From contig CAXXXY010000005.1 of assembly GCA_963667515.2 (NCBI GenBank), positions 148,014 to 212,013 of the forward strand: 64,000 nucleotides of DNA, in the 5' to 3' direction. The number at the start of each line of letters is the position of its first letter. Position 1 is the first letter of the stretch. The notes beneath the pieces are model-generated. The model saw only the letters and a program-made list of their open reading frames with translations, did no database searches and was not told the DNA's origin. Positions 16,517 to 25,344 of this stretch are shown piece by piece. The stretch is from VYDC01 sp963667515 (GTDB taxonomy: Bacteria; Chloroflexota; Dehalococcoidia; UBA2979). Made by a program: the position numbers and the translations under genes.

Positions 16517-18061
16517 TCACTCAGCCGCCATGAGGCGATCGACGTGCTGAATCAGCTCGCCCTGCACCGGACTCCCGCCCGATATCGGCTCCCCGTTGGC
16601 GCGATAGCTGACGAAGGGGAGCGGCAGGCCGATCGCGGAGTGGCTGAAGAAGTCCTCCTCGTCCTGGAGATGGATGTGGATGTGTGGCTCGGAGGAGTTC
16701 CCTGAGTTCCCGGTGAGACCGAGGACGGTGCCCGCGGTCACGTGATCTCCCTCGCTGACCCGGATGCTGTCCTGCTGGAACTGAGCGAGGTGAACGAACT
16801 CCGCGGCTCCGGTCTTCAGGACGACGTGGTTGCCGGCGGGGTGAGGCTCCGGCTCGAGGACACCGGGCGCGTTGTCTTCGAGGCCGTCGAGGACCGCCAC
16901 GATCCTGCCGTCCGCGGGTGCGATGACCGGCTCACCCCAGGCCCAGTAGTCCTCGTTCCTGGAGCCGTCGCCGCGGTGGTTCCCACCGCTCTTCCAGACG
17001 ACGATGTCGTAGCCGTGGCGCTGCGATGGGGCGACGACATGGTGGTTCTGGACCTCGGTTGGACCACCCCCGGAGACCCACCAGACTCCATCGAAGGGGA
17101 GCCGAAACTCCGTGTCGCTCGTGAAGTCGGTGGTGGGGTCCGGAGGAAGGGAGGCTTGCCAGCGCTGATCGACGCCAACGATGGTGCCGTCACGGCCCAG
17201 GGCGACGGCCATCACGAGCGTCGAGGGGCCCCAGGCGTGCTCGCTCGTGTAGACGCGGAGGTCCGGCGAGAACGGAAGCACGCTCTCGAGGAGGAGCTCG
17301 CCGCTTCGCACCGCGGGCTCGTAGCCAAGGTCCTCCAGTGGAACGTCGGCCAACGCTGCGTCGGGGATGTCGATGGTGCCCCTGAGCTCCTCTCCCTCGC
17401 TCTCGATAACGACCGCGATGCCGAACGGCGCTCCACCGCTCACGACAGTGCCTGCCCACTGACCGAGGATCGGCGCCGCGGGATCGGCGGGGAGTGACCG
17501 CTCCAGGGTGAACGTGCCGGGAGCCTCGCTGACGAACACGAAGCCGCCGGAGATCGCGCCGTCGCGGAGCCGGCCGTCGAAGGCCGCGCTCGTTTCCCGG
17601 CCGCCGTCCTCGGTGCGGACCTGGAAGTGGACCCGGTCCCCGGGGAGCTCCTGTAGAGCGGCCTCGAGCTCGTGCTCCGGGAGAGCGCCCTTGAGCTCAT
17701 CGCTGAAGCGCGCGTAGGCGGTCGCCGCATCACCAGTCAGCAGCGCGTCGACGATCTCTCGTCCTGCCGCGAGCAGCGCGGCATGGGCGGCCGAGTAGCC
17801 GGGGCCGACTTCGCCGTAGTTGGCGGGAGCTGAAGAAGCCCGCACCTCCGGGCTGGAGGCGGGAGGTGGCGCGGAGTCGGCGCTCGTGGGGGCGGGCGGC
17901 TCGGTCGCGGTCGACGGCTCGGTCGGAGCGAGCACCGCCGCGTCGGGCGAGAACGCCGGGGGGTCGTCGCCGGACTTCTCGTCCGAGTTGCAGGCGGTAG
18001 CGACGATCGCCACGGAGAGGACGAGCGCAGCGAACGGCCGGACGGTGAATCTGCGGGTCAT
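16517..18061 (-). CDS. M23-family metallopeptidase lipoprotein
   Basis: 514 residues. A signal peptide ends in the lipobox VATAC at residue 24, followed by an acidic/Pro-rich linker to about 75. A helical domain follows (AHAALLAAGREIVDALL..., about 88-145) of the DUF3887 type, then beta-rich sequence. The C-terminal LytM/M23 domain (about 340-480) has zinc ligands in QRHGYDIVV (HxxxD) and PHIHIHLQ (HxH), as in peptidoglycan endopeptidases. It is divergent from a histidine kinase/response regulator pair with 154 bp between, inside the tRNA-Glu-flanked segment, so it may be a target of that system. Composition is less G/C-biased than neighbours. Confidence 0.88.
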   Translation of the reverse strand: MTRRFTVRPFAALVLSVAIVATACNSDEKSGDDPPAFSPDAAVLAPTEPSTATEPPAPTSADSAPPPASSPEVRASSAPANYGEVGPGYSAAHAALLAAGREIVDALLTGDAATAYARFSDELKGALPEHELEAALQELPGDRVHFQVRTEDGGRETSAAFDGRLRDGAISGGFVFVSEAPGTFTLERSLPADPAAPILGQWAGTVVSGGAPFGIAVVIESEGEELRGTIDIPDAALADVPLEDLGYEPAVRSGELLLESVLPFSPDLRVYTSEHAWGPSTLVMAVALGRDGTIVGVDQRWQASLPPDPTTDFTSDTEFRLPFDGVWWVSGGGPTEVQNHHVVAPSQRHGYDIVVWKSGGNHRGDGSRNEDYWAWGEPVIAPADGRIVAVLDGLEDNAPGVLEPEPHPAGNHVVLKTGAAEFVHLAQFQQDSIRVSEGDHVTAGTVLGLTGNSGNSSEPHIHIHLQDEEDFFSHSAIGLPLPFVSYRANGEPISGGSPVQGELIQHVDRLMAAE

Positions 18062-18215
18062 CTGTGCCTCCTGTTCGAGTCAGTGACGCGACCGTAGGCG
18101 CGCGGATCGCGGTCGCCATCTGAGTCGGCGCGGCACTTCGATCGGTGGCGATCCGGGCTCGCTGGTCCGTGCGGGCACGGACGAGGCTCCCCGTCCCGCG
18201 TGCAACAATCGGCCG

Positions 18216-20296
18216 ATGCGGCAGCTGCGAATCCGCCCGGCGCTCGCGGCCGGCATCTTCCTCGCAGTCACGACGGCGTCCGGCGTGGTCTGGCTCGCTC
18301 GCGCCGAGCCCGGGCTCGGGGTCTCCGAGCTCGTGCGGGTCGAGTCCGTCGAGGACGGCGACGGCAGCGCGCTCGAAGAGCAGCTGCGTTGGGCCTTCGA
18401 GGTCATGGGCGACCAGCGGCCGATCACCGAGGCGGACCTGAGCGAGCGGTTCACGGCGACATCCGCCGCGCTCGTCACGGCCGAGGAGCTCACCGCGGGA
18501 CTCGAGATCCTCCACGAGGCCCACGGCGCGGTCACGTTCGTGCGACAGATCGAGGGCGGCCCGGACTTCGCGACGGGGCTCGGTGTCGGTGACGACGGGG
18601 TCCCCGTGCAGATGTCGATCGCCGTCTCCGAGGACGGGGCCATCGCGGGCTGGTCCGTGGACGAGGATCCCTCGCCGCCTCGCCTGGCCGGCGTGCGAGC
18701 GGCCCTCGTGCTCGCCGCGGGCTGGCTGTTCGTCGCCTCGGGCGTTGCCGCTCACCGTGCAGGCACCGTCCGGCAGGCGTGGGCCCTGGTCCTGCCCGGC
18801 CTCCTGACGCTCTCGTCGATACTGATCCTCAGCTCGTCGAGCATCGGCTACACAGCCGGACGCGTCGCGCCAACCCTCGCGCTCGTCCTCGCCGTCTGGT
18901 TGCTGACGGCACCACGCCCTGGACCGCTGCGCGGTGCAGCGCTGGGTGCCGCGGCGCTCGCCGCGGGCCTCGCCGCCCTCGCCCCGCTCACCCGCGACGC
19001 GAACCTGATCGGCCCCCCGGGCGTGCTCGTCAGCCTCATCGACAGCGCCACCGTCTATCGCGGGCTCCTCGGCAGCTCGTCGCTCCTCGCTGGCGGGGCG
19101 CTCACGCTGGTCGGCCTCGCGACGGCGCACGAGCTGCGGACGGAGAGCCGTTGGCGCCTGCTGCCCCCATGGGCGGCGCTCGCCGTGGCGGTCCTGTGGG
19201 GCTCGGCCGCGTTCGGCTCGGCGCTGGACTACGCGATCGGGGACGGAAGCTGGGCAGGCGGAGCGCTGAGCGTGGTCGCGATGGCGAGCCTGGCGGCCGT
19301 CCCCGTCGTGATCGCCCTGGGCCAGCTCGCGGCGCGCTGGGACCGCCCCGAGCTGGCCGGGCTCGTGATCGAGCTGGACTCCGGCGGGGGCCGACTGCAG
19401 CCGGCCGTCGCGCGTGCGCTGGAGGACCCATCCGTCCAGGTGCTCACATCGCCGGACGGCGAGCGCCTGCTCGACGAGCACGGCGAGGCCAGGACGCTCG
19501 ACGACGTGCCCGCGGGTCGCACGTTCACGCAGATCCGCTCGGGCGGCAGGCTGGTCGGTGGGCTGATCCACAAGGCCGCACTCCGCCGCCAACCGGACCG
19601 TCTGCGGGCCGTCGTCGCGGTGGCCGGGCTCGCGCTCGAGGTGGGCCGGCTCAGCGGAGAGCTCGCGGCTCAGCTGCAGGAGGTGGAGGCCTCGCGGAAG
19701 AGGATCATCGAGGCGAGCGACGGGGCCCGCCGCCGCATCGAGCGCGACCTGCACGACGGCGCGCAGCAGCGCCTCGTGGCGCTGGGGATCGAGCTGCAGC
19801 GGGCGAGGCGGCTGGCCGACGCCGCAGGTGACGGCGATCTCGCAACCCTGCTCGAGTCCGCGACGGGCGACATACGCAGCACGATCGACGACATCCGCTC
19901 GGTGTCGCGCGGCTCGCACCCGGCGCTGCTGGTCGAGCGCGGCCTCCGCGCCGCCGTCGATGCGCTCGCGGAGCGCTCGCCGGTTCCCGTGGACACCGAA
20001 GTCGCCGCCGAGCGACTGCCGGGCCCGAGCGAGATCATCGCCTACTACGTCGTGGCCGAAGGCCTGGCCAACGTGGGGAAGCACGCCGCCGGGGCGACCC
20101 GGGCCTCGGTCTCCATCACGCGGCGCAACGGGGCGCGCACGTCGAGGTCAGCGACGACGGCTGCGGCGGAGCAGCGATCGTCAGCGGATCGGGGCTCGAG
20201 GGCCTGGACGATCGCGTGGCCGCGGCCGGGGGCACGTTCACCGTCCAGAGCGGCCCGGCAGGCACCACCCTCGCGGCGGTGATCCCATGCGCGTGA
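18216..20296 (+). pseudogene. NarL-type sensor histidine kinase, single frameshift near the C-terminus
   Basis: About 690 residues. One N-terminal membrane segment (about 5-25), an extracytoplasmic domain to about 150, then a block of six to seven hydrophobic segments. The dimerisation box has ARRRIERDLHDGAQQR (phospho-acceptor His), and the HATPase N-box reads AEGLANVGKHA. Near 20130 one base is missing in a G run: restoring it yields the G1/G2 motifs (VSDDGCGG, GSGLEGLDDRV) and a stop at 20296, overlapping the regulator start by 10 bp. In the frame as given, the ATP-binding domain is lost and the ORF ends at 20282. AACAAT lies 6 nt before the ATG, suggesting a leaderless transcript. Confidence 0.82.
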
Positions 20297-20940
20297 TCCT
20301 CGTCGACGACTCCGCGCTGATCCGCGAGGGTCTGGCGAGGCTGCTTGGCGACGACGGCATCGAGGTGATCGCCACCTTCCCGGAAGCGGACGGGGTGCTC
20401 GCCGCCGTCGAGCGACACCAGCCTGACGTGCTGGTCGTCGACGTACGCATGCCGCCGGCCTTCCAGACCGAGGGCCTCGAGCTGGCGCTCGATGTCCGGC
20501 GGCGGGTTCCTGGGACGGGCATCCTCGTGCTGTCCCAGCACATCGAGACGCGGTACGCCATCGAGCTGCTCGAGGAGGGCGCAGCCGGCGTCGGCTACCT
20601 GCTCAAGGACCGGGTCACCGAGGTCGATGGCTTCCTCGACGCCTTGCGGCGAGTGGCGTCGGGCGGCAGCGCTCTCGACGCGAAGGTGGTCAGCCGGCTG
20701 ATTCAGCGACCCCGCGAGCCCGGCGCGCTCGACCGGCTCACCGAGCGGGAGCGCGAGGTGCTGGCGCTGATGGCGGAGGGTCACTCGAACGTCGCCATCG
20801 CCGATCGGCTGGTCGTCAACCCGCGCACGGCGGAGACACACGTCAGCAACATCCTCGGCAAGCTCGACCTGCCGCCCGACGCCGCCGTCGATCGGCGAGT
20901 GAGCGCCGTCGTGATGTGGCTCCAGGGGCAGGACCGCTGA
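20287..20940 (+). CDS. NarL/LuxR-family response regulator
   Basis: 217 residues. The receiver domain (1-120) has the acidic pair DD at 8-9, the phospho-acceptor Asp in VLVVDVRMPP and the conserved Lys in YLLKDR. The LuxR-type helix-turn-helix (about 150-210) has LTEREREVLALMAEGHSNVAIA. The ATG at 20287 lies inside the end of the kinase gene (10-bp overlap after frame repair), so they are a cognate pair. The pair likely controls genes within the same island, for example the divergent M23 lipoprotein; this is inference from position. Confidence 0.92.
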   Translation: MRVILVDDSALIREGLARLLGDDGIEVIATFPEADGVLAAVERHQPDVLVVDVRMPPAFQTEGLELALDVRRRVPGTGILVLSQHIETRYAIELLEEGAAGVGYLLKDRVTEVDGFLDALRRVASGGSALDAKVVSRLIQRPREPGALDRLTEREREVLALMAEGHSNVAIADRLVVNPRTAETHVSNILGKLDLPPDAAVDRRVSAVVMWLQGQDR

Positions 20941-20988
20941 ATCAGGCGCCCGCGAGCGGCAGCGACTCTCCCGAAGTGACAGCCAGCG

Positions 20989-21044
20989 TGAGCCGGCCGC
21001 TCAGATTGGAAGAGCTGGTGCCCCCAGGGGGACTCGAACCCCCG
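20989..21044. repeat. att-like direct repeat of the tRNA-Glu 3' end (right)
   Basis: Right-hand partner of 16453-16507. It includes the last part of the intact tRNA-Glu(CTC) gene and 30 bp 3' of it. No integrase gene is present between the two repeats. Confidence 0.7.
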
Positions 21045-21091
21045 TTTCCACCTTGAGAGGGTGGCGTCCTGGGCCGCTAGACCATGGGGGC
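21019..21091 (-). tRNA. tRNA-Glu(CTC)
   Basis: 73-nt cloverleaf read on the minus strand. The acceptor stem GCCCCCA pairs with TGGGGGC, the discriminator is A, the anticodon arm CCACC-CTCTCAA-GGTGG gives anticodon CTC, and the T-loop is GTTCGAG. CCA is not encoded. Its 3' end is duplicated at 16.5 kb. Confidence 0.95.
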
Positions 21092-21197
21092 GGCCGCTCC
21101 GTGCCGACGGCGGGACGCATCGGCGGTACCTCGACTGCCGCGTGGGACGGCCCGCTTTCGCGGCGCCCGCGCGACGATCACTCGCCGCGCCGGGTGG

Positions 21198-21270
21198 TAC
21201 CCCCAAGGGGATTCGAACCCCTGTTTCCACCTTGAAAGGGTGGCGTCCTGGGCCCCTGGACGATGGGGGC
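21198..21270 (-). tRNA. tRNA-Glu(TTC)
   Basis: 73-nt cloverleaf, minus strand, closely similar to the CTC isoacceptor 106 bp downstream. The anticodon loop CTTTCAA gives TTC. The acceptor stem is GCCCCCA/TGGGGGT with a G-U first pair. CCA is not encoded. Probably the first gene of a two-tRNA transcript. Confidence 0.95.
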
Positions 21271-21283
21271 CGTCGGCGCACCG

Positions 21284-21312
21284 AGCATAGCAGCCACCAT
21301 CCCCTCGGTCAT
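21284..21312 (-). promoter_or_regulatory. promoter of the tRNA-Glu pair
   Basis: On the minus strand, ATGACC (21307-21312) and TATGCT (21284-21289) are 17 bp apart. The -10 ends 13 bp before the tRNA-Glu(TTC) 5' end. Both hexamers match the sigma-70 consensus at four of six positions. Confidence 0.55.
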
Positions 21313-21340
21313 TTTTTTCGAGGGGGGCAGAGGTTGTTTT

Positions 21341-21386
21341 CGAGGGGGGCAGAGCGCCGGACGTCCATCGTGGCGTGCCCCCCTCG
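21341..21386. repeat. 11-bp perfect inverted repeat in the tRNA upstream region
   Basis: CGAGGGGGGCA (21341-21351) and TGCCCCCCTCG (21376-21386) flank a 24-nt loop. The left arm is itself a second copy of the TTTTCGAGGGGGGCAGAG string found at about 21316-21332. It lies between the tRNA promoter and the terminator at 21451. Function unclear. Confidence 0.5.
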
Positions 21387-21450
21387 TCGAGGGGTGCCGC
21401 GCGCCGGCATGCGCCCCGCCGGCGACGCCCCGCCACCCCCGCCCCTCTCG

Positions 21451-21484
21451 AAAAAAAACGCCGCGGCCGGTGGGGGCCGCGGCG
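21451..21484 (-). terminator. Rho-independent terminator
   Basis: Minus-strand read: a perfect 10-bp stem CGCCGCGGCC/GGCCGCGGCG with a 6-nt loop, followed by eight T. It sits 34 bp after the stop of the membrane-protein gene at 21519 and upstream of the tRNA promoter. Confidence 0.9.
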
Positions 21485-21518
21485 TCTCGTGTGGTCGCCG
21501 CCGTCGCTGCGCGGGGCG

Positions 21519-22058
21519 TTAGGCCGGCGGGCGCGGTGGCTCGGTGAACGGGAGCGGGCTCCCGGCCCACGGCACGCGGAACGAGAAGCTCCGCGGCACG
21601 GCCGGCTCCCCGACGCCGGCGATGGAGGGCCCGCCGCCCGCGGTCACCGCCTCGCGCTCCCCGTTGGCGCGAGCGGCAGCCCACGTGGGCTGCTGGTCCT
21701 CTGTCTCGAAGGCGGGGAGATCGCGCTCGACCGGAGGCTCCGGCTCCGCGCGGTCCCAGCCCCCGTCATCGTCATCGTCGCGGTAGCGCCACCAGAGGTA
21801 GGCGGCGGCCGCGATGAGCAGGCCGAGCAGCGCCAGCGACCCGATCGCGGTAGCGCCGCGTCGCGAGGGTCGAGGGGCGGCTACGGCGGCGCTCGAGGCA
21901 CGGCGCGCGGCCGCCCGTGCGCGGTGAGAGCCCCCGCTCAGCGGAGGCAGCGACGGGCGGAACACCCGCCTTCCTCGGTGGCGACTCAAGCGATCTGCGA
22001 ACCCGGGCGTGCGCATCCTATCGCGCCCCCTTCCTGCCGCCTCGGCGACATGCCACAT
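21519..22058 (-). CDS. single-pass membrane protein, unknown
   Basis: 179 residues from ATG 22058; an internal Met at residue 15 is an equally good start. A basic N-terminal 65 residues is followed by one hydrophobic helix (TAIGSLALLGLLIAAAAYLW, about 70-90), an Asp run, then a Pro/Glu-rich tail of about 75 residues. No enzymatic motif. The topology suggests a basic cytoplasmic part and an external disordered tail. A strong terminator follows directly. No family recognised. Confidence 0.55.
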   Translation of the reverse strand: MWHVAEAAGRGRDRMRTPGFADRLSRHRGRRVFRPSLPPLSGGSHRARAAARRASSAAVAAPRPSRRGATAIGSLALLGLLIAAAAYLWWRYRDDDDDGGWDRAEPEPPVERDLPAFETEDQQPTWAAARANGEREAVTAGGGPSIAGVGEPAVPRSFSFRVPWAGSPLPFTEPPRPPA

Positions 22059-22270
22059 TATCCGTACGGGCTGGCTGGGGAGCTGCCTGAGCGTCGATTC
22101 TAGCAGAGCCGTCCACGCGATTCGCGCGCACCTCGTGCGACCCGCCGAAAGTCAGGTCGAGCGCCCTCCTGCGAACGATCCGCGGCGTTCTGCGTTACAA
22201 CGGGTGGAGCGCCCCGCCCGCCGCGCGATCGAGCGCGCCGGCCGGCGGCACGGACGAGGGGGGACGCGTG

Positions 22271-23606
22271 ATGGGGCTCGTCACGGAGCGGCAGCGAATC
22301 CAGCATCTGCTGCGGCGCGCGGGCTTCGGCTACTCCGCCGCGGAGATCCAGGAGCATCTCGCGCTGGGGCTCGACGGATCGATTGAGCGGCTGCTGGCGC
22401 CGGAGCTCGTCGACGACTCGGCGGCGGAGGCGGCGATCGCCGCGCAGGAGCTCGACACCGCCGAGCGCAACCAGGACATCTTCCGCGAGTGGCATCTCCG
22501 CATCCAGCACACCCGCAGGCCGCTGCTGGAGCGGATGACGGCGTTCTGGCACGGCCACTTCGCCTGCTCCTTCCGCAAAGTGCCAATCCGGCTGATGCAC
22601 CTCCAGAACCAGACGCTGCGATCGCACGCGCTGGGGAGCTTCCCGGAGCTGACGCTGGCCGTGACGCGCGACCCCGCGATGATGGTCGAGCTCGACAACC
22701 GGATGAACGCTGCGGGCAAGCCCAACGAGAACTACGCCCGTGAGCTGATGGAGCTCTTCGCCATGGGCGAGGGGCGGGGCTACACCGAGACCGATGTGCA
22801 GGAGTCGGCGCGTGCGCTGACCGGCTGGCGCTTCTCCAAGAGCTCCGGCGTGCGGATGGTGCCGCGGCTGCACGACGACGGCGAGAAGACCGTCCTCGGC
22901 GTGAGCGGGCGGCTGACCGACCAGGACGTGGTGGAGATCGTCGCGGCGCGCCCCGAGACCGCCGACTTCATCGCGGGCAAGCTCTGGCGCCACTTCGCCG
23001 GCGAGGAGCCGGTACCGGCAGCCGTCGAGCGGCTCGCCGACGCCTACCGCGACAGCGGCGGCGACATCCGCGCGATGCTGCGCACGATCTTCGAGGCGCC
23101 CGAGTTCTACTCGGAGCGCGTCTATCGCGCGCGCGTGAAGTCACCGGTGGAGCTCATCTTCGGGACGTTGCGCGCCCTGGAGATCACGACCAGCGGCCGC
23201 GAGGAGATGGCGCACGGGCGTCGCATGAACCAGCTGCTCTACGACCCGCCGCACCCGCAGGGGTGGACGGACGGCGCGGCGTGGCTCAACAGCACGACGA
23301 TGCTCGCGCGCTCCAACTTCGCGAACGAGGTAACGCGGGGCAACGGACGCAGGCGCCGCGGCGCCGACCTGGGCGCGCTGCTGCACCGGCGCGGGCGCGG
23401 ACGGCAGCGCCGCCGACGCGGTCGACTGGACGCTGGACCTGCTGGTGGGCGGCGACGTGGACGCGGACACGCGCGGCGTCCTCGTCCAGCACATCGGCGG
23501 AGCGCATCACTTCGACGCGGGCGAGGCGGCGGCGGACGGGCGCCTCGCGGGGATGCTCTACCTCGCGCTGTCGATGCCCCTCAGGTCGCATAGGCAGGTC
23601 GCATAG
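22271..23606 (+). pseudogene. DUF1800 family protein, frameshifted
   Basis: DUF1800 proteins are usually encoded with DUF1501 partners, as here, and are thought to act at the cell envelope. Conserved blocks: HLLRRAGFGYSAAEI at the start, MTAFWHGHFACS, NENYARELMELFAMG, ALTGWRF, FIAGKLWRHFAG and the final DAVDWTLDLLVGGDV...MLYLALSMP. One extra C near 23381 shifts the frame; past it the correct reading ends at TAG 23604-23606 inside the second unit of the tandem repeat. The uncorrected frame stops at 23593. The GTG at 22268 is an alternative start; GAGGGGGGA precedes both. Confidence 0.85.
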
Positions 23607-23732
23607 GCAGGTCGCATAGGCAGGTCGCATAGGCAGGTCGCATAGGCAGGTCGCATAGGCAGGTCGCATAGGCAGGTCGCATAGGCAGGTCGCATAGGCA
23701 GGTCGCATAGGCAGGTCGCATAGGCAGGTCGC
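23584..23732. repeat. 13-bp minisatellite, 11 full copies
   Basis: Unit GGTCGCATAGGCA repeated without a mismatch from 23584 to 23726, plus six bases of a twelfth. Every unit contains the CAGGTCGCATAG string, which in the DUF1800 frame reads Gln-Val-Ala-stop. The array therefore appears to be an expansion of that gene's own 3' end. It lies in the 185 bp between the DUF1800 and DUF1501 coding regions. Confidence 0.98.
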
Positions 23733-23791
23733 GCAGGGCGAGTCGAGAGCAGGGCGTCCGAGCGAGGGGCGCACGACGAGGAGCGAGCGAG

Positions 23792-25129
23792 ATGGTGAGC
23801 ACGCAGCAGCGCCCCGGCAGCACCCCGAGCGCCAGCGCCCCGATCCCCGAGCCGCGGGGCCGCGCGTCGGGCGCGCTCGACCGGCCGCTCACGCGGCGGC
23901 GCTTCGTGGCGCGGGGGCTCGCCTTCGTCGGCGTCGGCGCGGCGATGCCCGCCGCCTTCGTCCGCGCGGCCTTCGCCGAGGGGTTGCCCGCGGGCGCCAG
24001 CCACGGGCTCGCCGCCACGGGCCGACGGATGCTCGTCGTGGTGCAGCTCGGCGGCGGCAACGACGGGCTGAACACGCTCGTCCCCTACGGCTCCGGCGCC
24101 TACTACGACGCGCGCCCCGGCCTCGCCGTGCCGCCGGAGCGCGTGCTCCCGCTCGACGACCGCGTGGGTCTGCACGAAAGCCTGGCCGCGCTGCACCCGC
24201 TGTACGACGCCGGGCAGCTCGCGATCGTGGAGGGCGTGGGCTACCCCCAGCCGAACCGCTCGCACTTCACCTCGATGGACATCTGGCACTCGGCGGCGAC
24301 CAGTGGCGGTGACGGCACCGGCTGGCTGGGCCGGCTGCTCGACCACAGCGCCGCCGAGGACGGGCAGCTCTGGCGCGCCGCCAACGTGGGGCAGGCGCTG
24401 CCGCTCTCGCTCGCCAGCGATGCGAGCTTCGTGCCCTCGCTGAATTCGGTGCCGGCCTACGTGCTGCAGACGGACCCTCGCTTCCCACGCCAGGCCGACC
24501 AGCGCGTCACCGACTGGGCGCGGCTCTACGCCGCGCAGGCGGCGTACGGCGGCCGGCTCGCGCTGATCTCCGAGACGGGCCTCGCGGCGTAAGAGTCGAC
24601 GCTGCAGCTCGCCGACTCGGTCGGGGGGTACGCGCCCGCGGTCGACTACCCCTCCTCGCCGCTCGGGCAGGCGCTCTCCACCACGGCGCAGCTGCTCACC
24701 TCGCACCTCGGGACGGGCGTCTGCTACGTGACCACCGGCGGCTTCGACACGCACGCCCAGCAGCAGAGGCAGCAGGAGGAGCTGCTGGGGACGGTCGGGC
24801 AGGCGCTCGCCGCCTTCCAGTCCGACCTCGGCGCGCAGGGGATCGCGGGCGACGTGGTGACGATGGTGTGGACGGAGTTCGGCCGCCGCTTCGCGGAGAA
24901 CGGCTCGGCCGGCACCGACCACAGCACCGCGGGCCCGCTGCTCGTGCTGGGCGAGCGCGTGCGCGGCGGCCTCCACGGCGAGCCGCCGAGCCTCGAGCGG
25001 CTCGAGCGCGGCGACCTCGTGCACACCACGGACTTCCGCTCCGTCTACCGCACGCTGCTGGAGCGCCACTTCGAGGTGGACGCGGCCGCGATCCTCGGCG
25101 GGAGCTATCCCGAGCTGCCGATCCTCTAG
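23792..25129 (+). pseudogene. DUF1501 family Tat-exported protein with one in-frame stop
   Basis: About 445 residues if read through. The twin-arginine signal is TRRRFVARGLAFVGVG (about 28-43). The conserved phosphatase-like core has LVVVQLGGGNDGLNTLVP, HESLAALHPLYDAGQLAIVEGVGY, the central DIWHSA and the C-terminal MVWTEFGRRFAENGS...GTDHSTAGP. Codon 267 is TAA (24590-24592) where GCG-TAC-GAG would be expected, and the same frame continues cleanly to TAG 25129. Partner of the DUF1800 gene upstream; the pair is likely envelope-associated. A real nonsense mutation or a base error are both possible. Confidence 0.85.
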
Positions 25130-25344
25130 CGCCGCCCCTGGCGCCCGCGCTGCCCTCGCGCGGCCCGCCGCGCGGCCCCCTCCGGGCGCGCCGTCGAGCC
25201 GCGGGAACGCTGGCGCGGGCGGTGGTACAGTGCCCGTTACGTCGGCTCGGGCGGCGCCCGGCGACGGCCCAGCGGGCCCCGGGAGCGTGGTGCCGGCGAG
25301 CGCCTCCGGCGCTCCCAGCACGGTGTCGAGGAGAACAGCCGCCG

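Noticed and set aside
23584..23732. Regularly spaced direct repeats resembling a CRISPR array
   Set aside because: The unit is only 13 bp and perfectly tandem with no unique spacers, and no cas gene is nearby; it is a minisatellite.
23558..23780. Minus-strand reading frame with a repeated LCDLPMRPAYAT peptide
   Set aside because: It is a by-product of translating the 13-bp repeat (39 bp gives 13 residues); no RBS or flanking homology.
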